Shown piece by piece: positions 24,593-33,198 of a stretch of DNA of 64,000 bases. Below the pieces are notes generated by a model. That model did no database searches. It saw nothing but the letters and a program-made list of their open reading frames with translations, and was not told where the DNA came from. Where the stretch lies: NCBI GenBank assembly GCA_002371825.1, contig DFHF01000038.1, positions 35,192 to 99,191 on the forward strand, given 5' to 3'. Made by a program: the position numbers and the translations under genes. This DNA is from Ruminococcus flavefaciens (GTDB taxonomy: Bacteria > Bacillota > Clostridia > Oscillospirales > Ruminococcaceae). Each line of letters begins with the position of its first letter. The first letter of the stretch is position 1.

Positions 24593-25863
24593 TATTCGGC
24601 AGCCTCCTTATCCAGCATAAGATATATACTGTCCAGGCTGAGAGAATTTGCAGCCTGAACTATTCTTGCTTTTGTAACATTTGCAAAGCCGTCGAACTGC
24701 TGCTCCGGAGCAATGATATTTCCGTCACAGAAGCGCTCGAAGTACCAGGATGAATATGAAGCGGGAGTATCTCCGACCTGAGTGAGAGCATTATCAAGGC
24801 TGAGAAGTGCGCTCTGCATTTCATCATCTGTGAAATTACCCTGTCTTATCTCATCAAGCTGATGGAGTATCTCAGCCTTAGCCTTTTCGATGTTTTCACG
24901 CTCAACTCCGCTGTCCACCATCAATGCGCCCTTTTCCGAATATACACGGCTTGCACAGTAATAGCAGAGGCTCATCTTCTCACGGACATTGAAGAACAGC
25001 TTTGATACCGGAGTTGCACCGTATATCATATTCAGCATCTTCATTGCGAACTGGTCATCGCTGTCGCTCTTGAAGGTCATTACCATCTTGCACTGATTTA
25101 CATCAAGCTCGTCCGACTCTGTTACCGGCTCACTGCGGAGCGGGCTCTTTGAGCGGAACTGTACAGGCTCCGGTGAGCGTTCAACTGAGCCGAAGCTCTC
25201 GGATATCATCTTTTCTACAGCAGGCTCTTCCTCTGCTGACACATAGAATACCTCTACCTGAGCCTTTGAGAGTATATCTCTGTAAGCGGCATAAGCCTCC
25301 TCAGATGTTACCTTTTCCGCAGCTTCCTTTGTGCCGTAGCAGGAATTCTCAGCCGGCTCGCCTCTGAAGGCTATCTCAGCTGCTCTTGACAGAGCATATC
25401 CTCTTTTATTGTTGAGCTCTGAATCTATCCTGTCCAGCAAGTCCTTTCTGGTTATGCGGAAGGAATCAGCATCGAATGAACTGCCGTCCGCATTCGGAGC
25501 AAACAGGCATTCACGGACCATTTCCAGCATTTCAGCTGTAAGGTCCTCCCCGTCGAAGGCATAGCAGTTATTGAGCCATGAAGCAGAAAGTCCGAGTATC
25601 TGAACATCTCCCCTCTTTCTTGAAAAGCTGCTGAGTCCGGCTCCGTATAGGGAAGAAAGCTTTTCATTCAGCTCTGCAAGAGTCCTGTACCTGCTGTTTG
25701 AGCAGTTGAGTATGCTTATACCCAGAGCATTTGCAGCCGCCTTCTCACTGTCGAGAGGAGTTATGAATCTTACGACGATATAGCTGGTCTTGAACTTTTC
25801 GTCAATTACAGTCGAAAAGCCGATATTACCGGCAAGCTCCGTCCTTTTATATCTCATTGGCAT
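24592..25863 (-). CDS. M16 family peptidase-like protein (YmfF-like, non-catalytic partner)
   Basis: 423 residues, AAGGAG before ATG 25863. It has the M16 fold pattern (SYIVVRFITPLDSEKAAANALG ... LNEKLSSLYGAGLSSFSRKRGD), but the place of HxxEH reads ILNCSNSRYRTL, with no zinc ligands. The C-terminal half has the MLNMIYGATPVSKLFFNVREKMSLCYY segment, typical of the family's binding half (R/Y motif). First gene of the four-gene operon with its catalytic partner, lgt and folD. Confidence 0.9.
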   Translation of the reverse strand: MPMRYKRTELAGNIGFSTVIDEKFKTSYIVVRFITPLDSEKAAANALGISILNCSNSRYRTLAELNEKLSSLYGAGLSSFSRKRGDVQILGLSASWLNNCYAFDGEDLTAEMLEMVRECLFAPNADGSSFDADSFRITRKDLLDRIDSELNNKRGYALSRAAEIAFRGEPAENSCYGTKEAAEKVTSEEAYAAYRDILSKAQVEVFYVSAEEEPAVEKMISESFGSVERSPEPVQFRSKSPLRSEPVTESDELDVNQCKMVMTFKSDSDDQFAMKMLNMIYGATPVSKLFFNVREKMSLCYYCASRVYSEKGALMVDSGVERENIEKAKAEILHQLDEIRQGNFTDDEMQSALLSLDNALTQVGDTPASYSSWYFERFCDGNIIAPEQQFDGFANVTKARIVQAANSLSLDSIYLMLDKEAAE

Positions 25864-25941
25864 TTACACTCCTTATTAAGATTTATTGATAAAACAGACC
25901 CTGCAAAGGGATCTGAGGTCATCAAATGCACATATACGATT

Positions 25942-25950
25942 ATTATATCA
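25942..25950 (-). promoter_or_regulatory. Extended -10 promoter of the M16-lgt-folD operon
   Basis: The - strand reads TGATATAAT, an extended -10 element. A poor -35 (TGGTAA) lies 17 bases upstream of the hexamer. About 80 bases before ATG 25863. Confidence 0.5.
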
Positions 25951-25972
25951 CACTTTCCTTTGAATTACCATA

Positions 25973-27079
25973 CTATTCTGAAAATTTTTTCATATTTCTT
26001 CCTTCCGATCCGCTCAGGAGCATTATCGTCATAAGCATCAGCATTACCGACGGCACCGGCGATGAAGCCCTGTAGGCATGGAACCCTGCTGACGCAGCAA
26101 CTGCCTCTCCTTCCAGAAAAAACGGCATTATAAGCCTGCAGATGCCAGAGCTCAGACAGGCAGCAGCTGCTCTGATAACGACCATAGGGAGCATAGAAAG
26201 CTCTCCGTCTGATATTGAGGCTATCTGCATTATGACGCATATTCCTCCGAAGGATACAAGAGCGCTCACTGCCGGAAGCACCGCATAGTTGCCCGGAGTT
26301 AACCTGCTGACCGCTGTCACATCCAGAAAAGCATCAAACAGCAGCCTGCTCATTTCCTCATCATATCCGGTCAGATGTGATATGGCGGCGGCAGCAGCTC
26401 CGGCAGCTCCGATATCTCTCAGCATAGCCGACAGCACCGAAAACATCATGACCATGAAGCATACTCCGGCAGCAGCTCTTCCGCCGGCAGCTGCCGAGCC
26501 AGTAAGCATACCTCCGCTGAAGGAAAGGGGCAAGCGCTCTGAACAAAGCTCCTGCTCCCTGCGCAGAAGGAATGATATCCCGAAAGCAGATATTACGTTT
26601 GCGGAGACTGCCGATATGAGGATCATACGCCCTGCCCCGGGACTTCCGTAAAGCTGTGAGGATATACAGCCGAATATAAAGGCCGGTCCTGCACCGAAGC
26701 ATACTCCCATAAGCAGCTCTGTTGAGCGCTTTGACAGTCTTCCTGAGCGGTATTCAGTCATAAGCATACCTGCTCCGGCAGGATATCCCGCTATCTGACT
26801 GAAAATAAATATGGGGAAGCTGTTTCCTTTCATGCCAAGGATACGGCCTGCGCTTTTCCTTATAAATGACGGCATACAGCCGGCAAGACCGCTCCGTACA
26901 AAGGCGGCTGATACCGCCAGCATAGCGTAAAGTGAGGGGATTATTATATCGATACACCTTTCTGCACCGGAGGATACTGCCGCAGACACTTCATCTGTCT
27001 CAGTGATGCAGTACCAGCCAAGACACAGAACAGCTGCCGAAAAAAAGATATTTCCTGATATTTCCCGTATTTTTTTCAT
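25973..27079 (-). CDS. ylbJ: Sporulation integral membrane protein YlbJ
   Basis: 368 residues from ATG 27079, which has AGGGTGATG upstream (in-frame ATG at 27100 is less likely). Eight or more hydrophobic segments carry the YlbJ pattern: IDIIIPSLYAMLAVSAAF, FPIFIFSQIAGYPAGAGMLMTEY, ELLMGVCFGAGPAFIFG and the second-half repeat FSVLSAML. It belongs to the nucleoside-recognition (Gate) domain family and is needed for spore coat or cortex development in Bacillus. It is divergent from yqfC/yqfD, which are also sporulation genes. An endospore programme, or its remnant, is therefore encoded in this lineage. Confidence 0.88.
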   Translation of the reverse strand: MKKIREISGNIFFSAAVLCLGWYCITETDEVSAAVSSGAERCIDIIIPSLYAMLAVSAAFVRSGLAGCMPSFIRKSAGRILGMKGNSFPIFIFSQIAGYPAGAGMLMTEYRSGRLSKRSTELLMGVCFGAGPAFIFGCISSQLYGSPGAGRMILISAVSANVISAFGISFLLRREQELCSERLPLSFSGGMLTGSAAAGGRAAAGVCFMVMMFSVLSAMLRDIGAAGAAAAAISHLTGYDEEMSRLLFDAFLDVTAVSRLTPGNYAVLPAVSALVSFGGICVIMQIASISDGELSMLPMVVIRAAAACLSSGICRLIMPFFLEGEAVAASAGFHAYRASSPVPSVMLMLMTIMLLSGSEGRNMKKFSE

Positions 27080-27141
27080 AATCATCACCCTGTCTATCAT
27101 ATTATTTCAGAGAGAAAAATAGAATCCTCAGGAGTGATGTA

Positions 27142-27462
27142 ATGTTTGAAAGTTTAGCCGATATGGCAAGAGACAGCTTCTATCTTGAACCGCAGATATA
27201 CTTTGACTGCAATAATGAGATGCTGATAGAGAACTGCCGGAAGATAGAAGAATACAACGAGATATTCATGCAGATATCGTCCGGCCGCCTTTGTATAAGG
27301 ATATGGGGAGAAGGCCTGTCTGCCAGCGACTTCAGGGCAGGCGGACTTATCATCCGTGGAAAGATATCAAAAGTAGAATTCAGCGAAAGGAGCAGGAACC
27401 ACCATGATGACCCGGCTGAGGAGCAGAACAAGGATATGCGTAAAGGGAAAGAAGCTGTATAA
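27142..27462 (+). CDS. yqfC: Sporulation protein YqfC (YabP/YqfC family)
   Basis: 106 residues, AGGAGTGATG before ATG 27142. Matches the family: LEPQIYFDCNNEMLIENCRKIEEYNE, then RIWGEGLSASDFRAGGLIIRGKISKVEF, the beta-rich YabP/YqfC core. The C-terminal charged tail after about residue 85 overlaps yqfD by 59 bases in another frame. In Bacillus it is in the sigma-E regulon. The yqfC-yqfD order is as usual, though phoH does not follow here. Confidence 0.88.
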   Translation: MFESLADMARDSFYLEPQIYFDCNNEMLIENCRKIEEYNEIFMQISSGRLCIRIWGEGLSASDFRAGGLIIRGKISKVEFSERSRNHHDDPAEEQNKDMRKGKEAV

Positions 27463-28570
27463 ATTCATCAATGCCATGCACTCCGGAGATGTTTGCTGCT
27501 CCGGACAGTACTGCCGGAAGGATTCGTTCTTCTGTGAGATACCCTCCTCTCAGCTCAGTGAAGCAGAAAAGCTTGCGGAAGAGTACGGGCTTGAACTCAC
27601 ATATAACACCAGTGATTCTATCTTATCAAGGCTCCGGCGATACAGGCTGCGATTCGGGATAGTTATCGGTATGGCAGTGGTCATAACTGCCTCATCCTAT
27701 TTTTCCGGTATTGTAGCTACCATAGATATACAGGGCAACTCAAGAGTCAGTGACCGGGAGATACTCTCCGCTCTTGATGAACTCGGTATACGGCGGGGCA
27801 CTCATCTCAAGGATATCGACTTCCATATCGCCGGAAACGAGCTGCGGATAATGGTGGACGATATTTCATGGGCAGCTCTCCGGCACACCGGAAATCGTGT
27901 GGTAGTGGAAGTGACTGAAAAAAAAGAAAAGCCGGAAATGTTCAGCAGCCGTACTCCCTGCAACATTTTCTCCGCTCATGACGCAGAGATAACCTACACA
28001 TCCGTCCTTGACGGACAGCTTATGCATACTGTAGGAGATTTTGTACCGGCAGGCACTCTCCTTGTAAGCGGTATAACCGGCGACATAACAGGGCATATCG
28101 TGCTGCATCATTCTATGGGAGAGATAAGAGGGATATATGAGGATACACTGACCTTTTCCGACAGCTTTGCCTCACAGCAATGTGCTCCCACAGGTGAAAA
28201 GCGGAAAGAATCCCGCCTGAGGCTCTTCAATATAGATATCCCGCTTTTCATCGGAAAAAATCATTTTGACAGCTTCGATGAAGAAACCTCCGAGAGCACT
28301 CTCAGCTTTTTCGGAAGGGACCTGCCGATAAGCATAAGGCGCTCAGTCAAATCCGAAACAGAAATTTCAGAAGTCACCCTCACAGAGGATGAGCTCCGTG
28401 ACAAGCTTATGGAAAAGATATTTCTCTACGAGAAGAATTTCCTTTCAGGAGACACCGTTATCCTTGACCGTGATATAACGGAGACCTGCTCCGATGAAGG
28501 GATATCTCTCACGGTCCATTACCGTATCGAGGGAAATATCGGCATACAGCGTGAGATAATGACAAAATAA
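27404..28570 (+). CDS. yqfD: Sporulation protein YqfD
   Basis: 388 residues. Opens with RTRICVKGKKLYKFINAMHS, the N-terminal YqfD pattern, then a TM helix (about 84-104, FGIVIGMAVVITASSYFSG). A POTRA-like region follows (IDIQGNSRVSDREILSALDELGIRRGTHLKDID) and then a large extracytoplasmic domain. AAAGGAG lies upstream of ATG 27404, inside yqfC. Mother-cell sporulation protein of the sigma-E regulon. Confidence 0.9.
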   Translation: MMTRLRSRTRICVKGKKLYKFINAMHSGDVCCSGQYCRKDSFFCEIPSSQLSEAEKLAEEYGLELTYNTSDSILSRLRRYRLRFGIVIGMAVVITASSYFSGIVATIDIQGNSRVSDREILSALDELGIRRGTHLKDIDFHIAGNELRIMVDDISWAALRHTGNRVVVEVTEKKEKPEMFSSRTPCNIFSAHDAEITYTSVLDGQLMHTVGDFVPAGTLLVSGITGDITGHIVLHHSMGEIRGIYEDTLTFSDSFASQQCAPTGEKRKESRLRLFNIDIPLFIGKNHFDSFDEETSESTLSFFGRDLPISIRRSVKSETEISEVTLTEDELRDKLMEKIFLYEKNFLSGDTVILDRDITETCSDEGISLTVHYRIEGNIGIQREIMTK

Positions 28571-28595
28571 AAGCAGCCATTCAGGCTGCTTTTTC
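28567..28595. terminator. Bidirectional terminator between yqfD and CPBP gene
   Basis: AAAAGCAGCC-ATTCA-GGCTGCTTTTT hairpin overlapping both gene ends, with T/A runs on both sides. Confidence 0.85.
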
Positions 28596-29579
28596 AGTGT
28601 TATTCTGTTCAACAGTATCTCCGGCAGCTTCTCTTTTCATCATAAAATATGCCACCGCAGCGGTACCTATACCCAGCACCAGAGTAGTAAATATACTGCC
28701 CTCAATACCGAATTTTCCTCCCGTCAGGAATGCATGAGAGGTCTTTGCTGTTGTGCGGAAAACAGATTCACTGTCCGCAGAGCCGCTGACGCTTATCCCG
28801 TACAGATTTCCCTGGGTAAAGTTCCATATGCTGTGTATAGCACAGCCTCCCCAGATATCATCAAAGTAAATCATGTACAATGCTGCAAATACTCCGAAGA
28901 GAATGAGATTTATCATCGCCAGGACACTTATCCCCGGATTTCCGATATGTGCCATTCCAAAGGCCGCAGAGCTTATCATGACAGCTAACCACTTGTTGTT
29001 TGAGCTGCCTACGGTTGTCATAAGATAGCCTCTGAATATGAATTCCTCACTCATGCCCTGAACAAAGAATCCGGCCAGATAGAGCAGTATCAGCTTCCAT
29101 TTTATATCCGAACAGAGCTTTATGGAATTTGCACCCGTCACTACTGTGAGCATTGTTATTGAAGTCATCATAAGTATGCCTATGCCAAGTCCAAGCGCAT
29201 AGTGGCTTACCAGCTTTCTCTTTCTCATACCCATGGATGAAACGTGTCTCATCTCAATGCAGCGGCAGTAGAATATGCTTATCAGCGTACCTACGACCGT
29301 ACTGAAAAGTGTAGGTATCATTACCTCAGGCTTGCCGGCAACTCTTGTGGCCATTGACATGGATTCTCCCCATGTGAGCTTCTTTGAGCCGCTCATGAAT
29401 TCACTGTCAGAACTTAGCTCCTCAAACATTTTCGGAAGCGTTATGAAGGATGATATTATTCCTTCGATCAGATATATTAAAAAAAATACGACCAGAAATA
29501 AAAGTATCTGTACAAATATGTTTTTTGAAGCATGGCTCTTGCCGGCCTCATCAAACATTTTCGCTTTTAGTTTCAGCAT
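28581..29579 (-). CDS. CPBP family intramembrane metalloprotease-type protein
   Basis: 332 residues from ATG 29579, which has GGGAGG seven bases upstream; the longer frame to 29696 has no ribosome site. About eight TM segments. Motif 1 is MSEEFIFRGYLM (EE-x3-R), motif 2 is AFGMAHIGN (F-x3-H) and motif 3 is HSIWNFTQG (H-x3-N), so the active site is complete. It is the third CPBP-type protein in this window, with the ones at 14465 and 19973. Function unknown; self-immunity to peptides or protein processing are known roles of relatives. Confidence 0.88.
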   Translation of the reverse strand: MLKLKAKMFDEAGKSHASKNIFVQILLFLVVFFLIYLIEGIISSFITLPKMFEELSSDSEFMSGSKKLTWGESMSMATRVAGKPEVMIPTLFSTVVGTLISIFYCRCIEMRHVSSMGMRKRKLVSHYALGLGIGILMMTSITMLTVVTGANSIKLCSDIKWKLILLYLAGFFVQGMSEEFIFRGYLMTTVGSSNNKWLAVMISSAAFGMAHIGNPGISVLAMINLILFGVFAALYMIYFDDIWGGCAIHSIWNFTQGNLYGISVSGSADSESVFRTTAKTSHAFLTGGKFGIEGSIFTTLVLGIGTAAVAYFMMKREAAGDTVEQNNTEKAA

Positions 29580-29679
29580 TTTGTGCCTCCCGGACCTTTT
29601 TATCTTAGTAATCATTTTACTATACTTCTCCTCCTTTGTCAAGTTCAGGCAGCTAAGGTGAAAATTAAATAAAATCGTA

Positions 29680-29708
29680 TTTACATTTTCAGCCAAAAGT
29701 GGTATACT
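29680..29708 (+). promoter_or_regulatory. Promoter of comM
   Basis: TTTACA (29680-29685) and TATACT (29703-29708) are exactly 17 bases apart, about 90 bases before the comM start. Confidence 0.75.
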
Positions 29709-29796
29709 ATAAGTGTATATTCTCCCGGAGCTTCATTATCCGGGATATTATCAGAAGCTATGCGGAATCATCCGCTGACATAAGGAGGGAGCCTGT

Positions 29797-31329
29797 GTGT
29801 TTGCAAAAGTTTCAAGTCTCGGACTGTTCGGCCTCAACGCTTTTCCGGTAGATGTTGAAATAGATATAAGCCGTGGAAGCCCGCAGTTCGATATAGTCGG
29901 TCTTCCCGACGCTGTTGTAAGGGAGAGCCGTGAGCGTATCCGTGCAGCACTGCGTTCATGCAGCATAAGCTTTCCGGTAGCTCAGGTCATGGTAAATCTT
30001 GCTCCCGCAGACACAAAAAAGAGCGGTTCAGTCCACGATATCGCAATATTCATGGCTATACTGAAAGCCATGCGTATGATCGATCAGCCACTTGACGGCT
30101 TTGCCTTCATTGGGGAGATATCCCTGAACGGCGACGTAAGAAGGATAAACGGAGTCCTTCCCATGGTCATGCTTGCCCGTGAGGAAGGCTTATCAGCAGT
30201 TTTCGTCCCGGAGGAAAATGCCCGTGAGGCCTCTGTCATCGATGGGATAGATATATATGCTGTAAAAAATGCGGAGGAGCTCATAAAGCATTTCCGGAAT
30301 GAGGAGCGCCTCACTCCCTGTGAGCACTACATCCCTCCGGAGACTGCCTATAACGAGGTCCTTGACTTCTCAGACGTCAAGGGACAGCAATCTGCAAAGA
30401 AGGCTCTTGAGATAGCTGCGGCAGGCGGACATAATGCCCTGCTGATAGGCTCTCCCGGAAGCGGAAAGAGTATGCTTGCAAAACGTATGCCTTCCATACT
30501 TCCGCCCCTGACCTTCGGGGAAGCTCTTGAAACTACCAAGATACACTCTATTTCCGGACTTCTTACCCCGGAAATGCCCATAATAACAAAGAGGCCATTC
30601 CGTGCGCCTCATCATACCATTTCTTCTGCCGGACTTGCCGGCGGAGGCACTGTCCCTCATCCCGGAGAGGTATCCCTTGCTCATAACGGTCTGCTGTTTC
30701 TCGATGAACTGGCTGAATTCGACCGCCGCACCCTTGAGATACTCCGTCAGCCCCTTGAGGACAGAAAAGTTACTATCGCCCGTTCCTCGGGAACAGTCAC
30801 CTATCCCTGCACCATAATGCTCATAGGTGCCATGAACCCCTGCCCCTGCGGATATTACGGCCATCCCAAGAGAAAATGTATCTGTCCGCCGAAAAAGGTC
30901 TCCGGCTACCTCTCCAAGATATCCGGTCCCCTTCTGGACAGATTCGACCTTCATATAGAAGTTGCCCCCGTGGAATTCGGAGACCTCTCCTCAAAAGCAA
31001 AGGAGGAATCATCGGCTGTGATAAGGGAGCGTGTCATCTCCGCAAGAAAGATACAGGAGGAGCGCTTCAGAAATACGGGAATAACCTGCAATGCTCTTAT
31101 TACTCCGGACAAGCTCCAGGAGATGTGTCCCATGGACGACAGCGCAGTCACACTGATGAAAAACGTTTTCGACAAGCTGGGACTCAGTGCAAGAGCTTAC
31201 GACAGGATACTTAAAGTTGCAAGAACTATCGCTGATATAGACGGTTCAGAAGTGATCCGCAAACAGCATATCGCTGCCGCCGCCCAATACAGGAGCCTGG
31301 ACAGAAAATACTGGAGCGATGGCCAATAA
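29797..31329 (+). CDS. comM: YifB/ComM family Mg-chelatase-like AAA+ ATPase
   Basis: 510 residues from GTG 29797, with AAGGAGG eight bases upstream. N-terminal Lon-like domain (FPVDVEIDISRGSPQFDIVGLPD). AAA+ core with Walker A GSPGSGKSM, Walker B LLFLDELAEF and an AMNPCPCGYYGHP segment with zinc-finger-like Cys residues (CPCG ... CICPP). Arginine and sensor segments follow (LDRFDLH, SARAYDRILKVARTIADI). In naturally transformable species ComM is a branch-migration helicase for integrating imported single-stranded DNA; elsewhere its role is not settled. Separated from rodA by 27 bases. Confidence 0.93.
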   Translation: MFAKVSSLGLFGLNAFPVDVEIDISRGSPQFDIVGLPDAVVRESRERIRAALRSCSISFPVAQVMVNLAPADTKKSGSVHDIAIFMAILKAMRMIDQPLDGFAFIGEISLNGDVRRINGVLPMVMLAREEGLSAVFVPEENAREASVIDGIDIYAVKNAEELIKHFRNEERLTPCEHYIPPETAYNEVLDFSDVKGQQSAKKALEIAAAGGHNALLIGSPGSGKSMLAKRMPSILPPLTFGEALETTKIHSISGLLTPEMPIITKRPFRAPHHTISSAGLAGGGTVPHPGEVSLAHNGLLFLDELAEFDRRTLEILRQPLEDRKVTIARSSGTVTYPCTIMLIGAMNPCPCGYYGHPKRKCICPPKKVSGYLSKISGPLLDRFDLHIEVAPVEFGDLSSKAKEESSAVIRERVISARKIQEERFRNTGITCNALITPDKLQEMCPMDDSAVTLMKNVFDKLGLSARAYDRILKVARTIADIDGSEVIRKQHIAAAAQYRSLDRKYWSDGQ

Positions 31330-31356
31330 TTTTTTACAGATAAAGAAAGGATAACA

Positions 31357-32517
31357 ATGAGATCAGCATTCAAAAAACTATCGATAAATAAGCACAACGT
31401 CGATGCAGGCCTTATTTTCGCCGTAACGCTGTGCGCAGTGCTCAGCACGATAATGATCTATTCAATAGTCGAAAGCGGCATAAGTGATATCGAGGGAGTA
31501 GGTCCAAGCTACTGGAAAACCCAGCTCATTTCAACTGCTGCCGGATTCTGCGGAGCACTTTTCATCTCACTTATGGACTACCGTAAGCTGGTAAAGCTCT
31601 GGTTCATTTTCGTCCCTGTAGCTCTCGGACTTGTGGCACTGACCTTTACCTCCCTGGGATATCAGAGAGCCGGCGCCGATGACCAGGCCTGGATCCAGAT
31701 AGGCGGATTCAACCTACAGCCTTCAGAAGTACTGAAGCTGGCTTTCATACTCACATTCAGCTATCACCTCTCCCGTGACGAGGCGGATATGAACAAGCCC
31801 CTGCATATGCTCCTGCTGCTTATCCACGGAGCTATCCCCATCGGCATCGTCGGACTTCAGGGCGACTACGGTACAGCTATCGTATTTGCAGCTATATTCG
31901 GCTGTATGATATGCTCGGCCAATATCTCCTGGAAATACCTGCTTGCCGCTCCCTTTGCAATTGGCGGAGCTGTTGCGGGAATGTGGTTCTTTGTACTTGA
32001 TGAGTTCCACAAAAAGCGTATCACCATACTCTTCAAGCCGGGAACTGATCCGGAAAACATCGAATATCAGCAGGACCTGGGACTTGCAGCTCTCAAATCC
32101 GGAAAGATCTTCGGAAAGGGTCTTTTCAAGGACGCTGACTCCTATGTCTATGTACCTGAGATACACAACGACTTCATCTTTACCTATGTGGGACAGGTCT
32201 TCGGATTCCTCGGCTCTGTAGGACTTCTCATAATCCTTGCCTATATCTGCCTGAAGATATTTGCTGACAGCCGTGTTACCCGTGACCGTCTTGGAAAATT
32301 CATCTGCATGGGAGCTTTTGGCCTCATGCTCTCACACTGTATAATGAATATCGGAATGGTGCTCAAGGTCGCTCCCGTTATCGGAGTCCCCCTGCCCTTC
32401 CTGAGCGCAGGAGGTACAGCTATGATAAGTATGTATGCTGTTATCGGACTTGTCCTCAGCACCTACAGCCACAGAGCTGTTACCTACAACGTATTCTATG
32501 ACGATAATGACGACTGA
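31357..32517 (+). CDS. rodA: SEDS-family peptidoglycan polymerase (RodA/FtsW-like)
   Basis: 386 residues, about ten TM segments. SEDS motifs: WIQIGGFNLQPSEVLKLAFI, QGDYGTAIVFAAIF, the conserved large-loop region GKGLFKDADSYVYVPEIHNDFIFTYVGQVFGFLG (including the P-E-x-H-x-D-F-I-F signature), and PVIGVPLPFLSAGGTAM. It polymerises lipid II into glycan strands. RodA is favoured over FtsW or SpoVE by the IP-EIHNDFIF pattern but is not proven. AAAGGA lies before ATG 31357. It is followed after 18 bases by an FHA protein, a pairing that ties cell-wall growth to phospho-Thr signalling. Confidence 0.88.
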   Translation: MRSAFKKLSINKHNVDAGLIFAVTLCAVLSTIMIYSIVESGISDIEGVGPSYWKTQLISTAAGFCGALFISLMDYRKLVKLWFIFVPVALGLVALTFTSLGYQRAGADDQAWIQIGGFNLQPSEVLKLAFILTFSYHLSRDEADMNKPLHMLLLLIHGAIPIGIVGLQGDYGTAIVFAAIFGCMICSANISWKYLLAAPFAIGGAVAGMWFFVLDEFHKKRITILFKPGTDPENIEYQQDLGLAALKSGKIFGKGLFKDADSYVYVPEIHNDFIFTYVGQVFGFLGSVGLLIILAYICLKIFADSRVTRDRLGKFICMGAFGLMLSHCIMNIGMVLKVAPVIGVPLPFLSAGGTAMISMYAVIGLVLSTYSHRAVTYNVFYDDNDD

Positions 32518-32535
32518 CGACCGGAGGGATGAAAT

Positions 32536-33051
32536 ATGAACATTGATACTTTTCTGATAATATGTTTTGTTATCCTTCTCATCCTGATAGCTATCTCCTT
32601 TGTTTATTTCTTCGGCATATACCGCAGAAGAGAGATATCTGACAGCAGTGCAGAGCCTAAAGCTCCCGAAAAGCCCCGTCAGCCCGAAATAATGGATATA
32701 CCGCTTTCTCAGGCTCCGGTACAGCCTGCCCCTCAGCCGCAGATAACTGTAATAAGAATAAGACGGCGTGAGGATAATGTGGTGTTCAATATCGACCTCA
32801 GCAGCGGACCGGTCACTCTAGGACGGCTTTCAGGCTGCACTGACAAGGACTACTGCTGCGTAACTTCTATGTCTGACGTTTCAAAGCGCCACTGCACTAT
32901 CAGAAGCGGCGGCAGCGGAAGAGTACTTATCACAGACAACGGCTCCACAAACCATACATATGTGAACGGCCGCCGCTCAGACGGCACCGCATCCATAGGC
33001 CCGGGAGATGTTTTCAGTCTTGGCCAGCACTGCGAATTCGTCCTGCTCTGA
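32536..33051 (+). CDS. Membrane-anchored FHA-domain protein
   Basis: 171 residues, GGAGGG before ATG 32536. A TM helix (about 5-27) is followed by a Pro-rich linker with PEKPRQPE and APVQPAPQPQ, then a C-terminal FHA domain (about 85-171). Phosphothreonine-binding residues of the fold are present in LGRLSG, DVSKRHCTI and DNGSTNHTYVNGRR. It resembles FhaB/FipA-type proteins located beside rodA in Gram-positives. It would bind phospho-Thr partners made by a Hanks-type kinase; a candidate kinase lies on the opposite strand at 41028-42797. Confidence 0.9.
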   Translation: MNIDTFLIICFVILLILIAISFVYFFGIYRRREISDSSAEPKAPEKPRQPEIMDIPLSQAPVQPAPQPQITVIRIRRREDNVVFNIDLSSGPVTLGRLSGCTDKDYCCVTSMSDVSKRHCTIRSGGSGRVLITDNGSTNHTYVNGRRSDGTASIGPGDVFSLGQHCEFVLL

Positions 33052-33096
33052 TATCTCCGGTAAAGAGCGGATATAATAACTGCATAATGATAAACA

Positions 33097-33126
33097 GGCA
33101 CCATAGAAGCTATGGTGCCTTATTTT
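33097..33126 (+). terminator. Terminator of the comM-rodA-FHA operon
   Basis: AGGCACCATAG-AAGC-TATGGTGCCT hairpin followed by TATTTTC. Confidence 0.75.
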
Positions 33127-33170
33127 CATCCGGACGGTCAATGGATGTCCATACATCAGCGAAAAGATCA

Positions 33171-33198
33171 AGCCCCTGTATAAACAGGGGCTTTTTTA
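33171..33198. terminator. Terminator between convergent operons
   Basis: AAGCCCCTGT-ATAA-ACAGGGGCTT with TTTTTT on the + side. It directly abuts the stop of the giant surface protein gene, and on the - strand has a weaker T-rich tail (TGATCTTTTC). Confidence 0.75.

Noticed and set aside
26289..26651. Ala/Pro/Ser-rich + strand ORF opposite ylbJ
   Set aside because: Antisense shadow of membrane-segment codons; no ribosome site.
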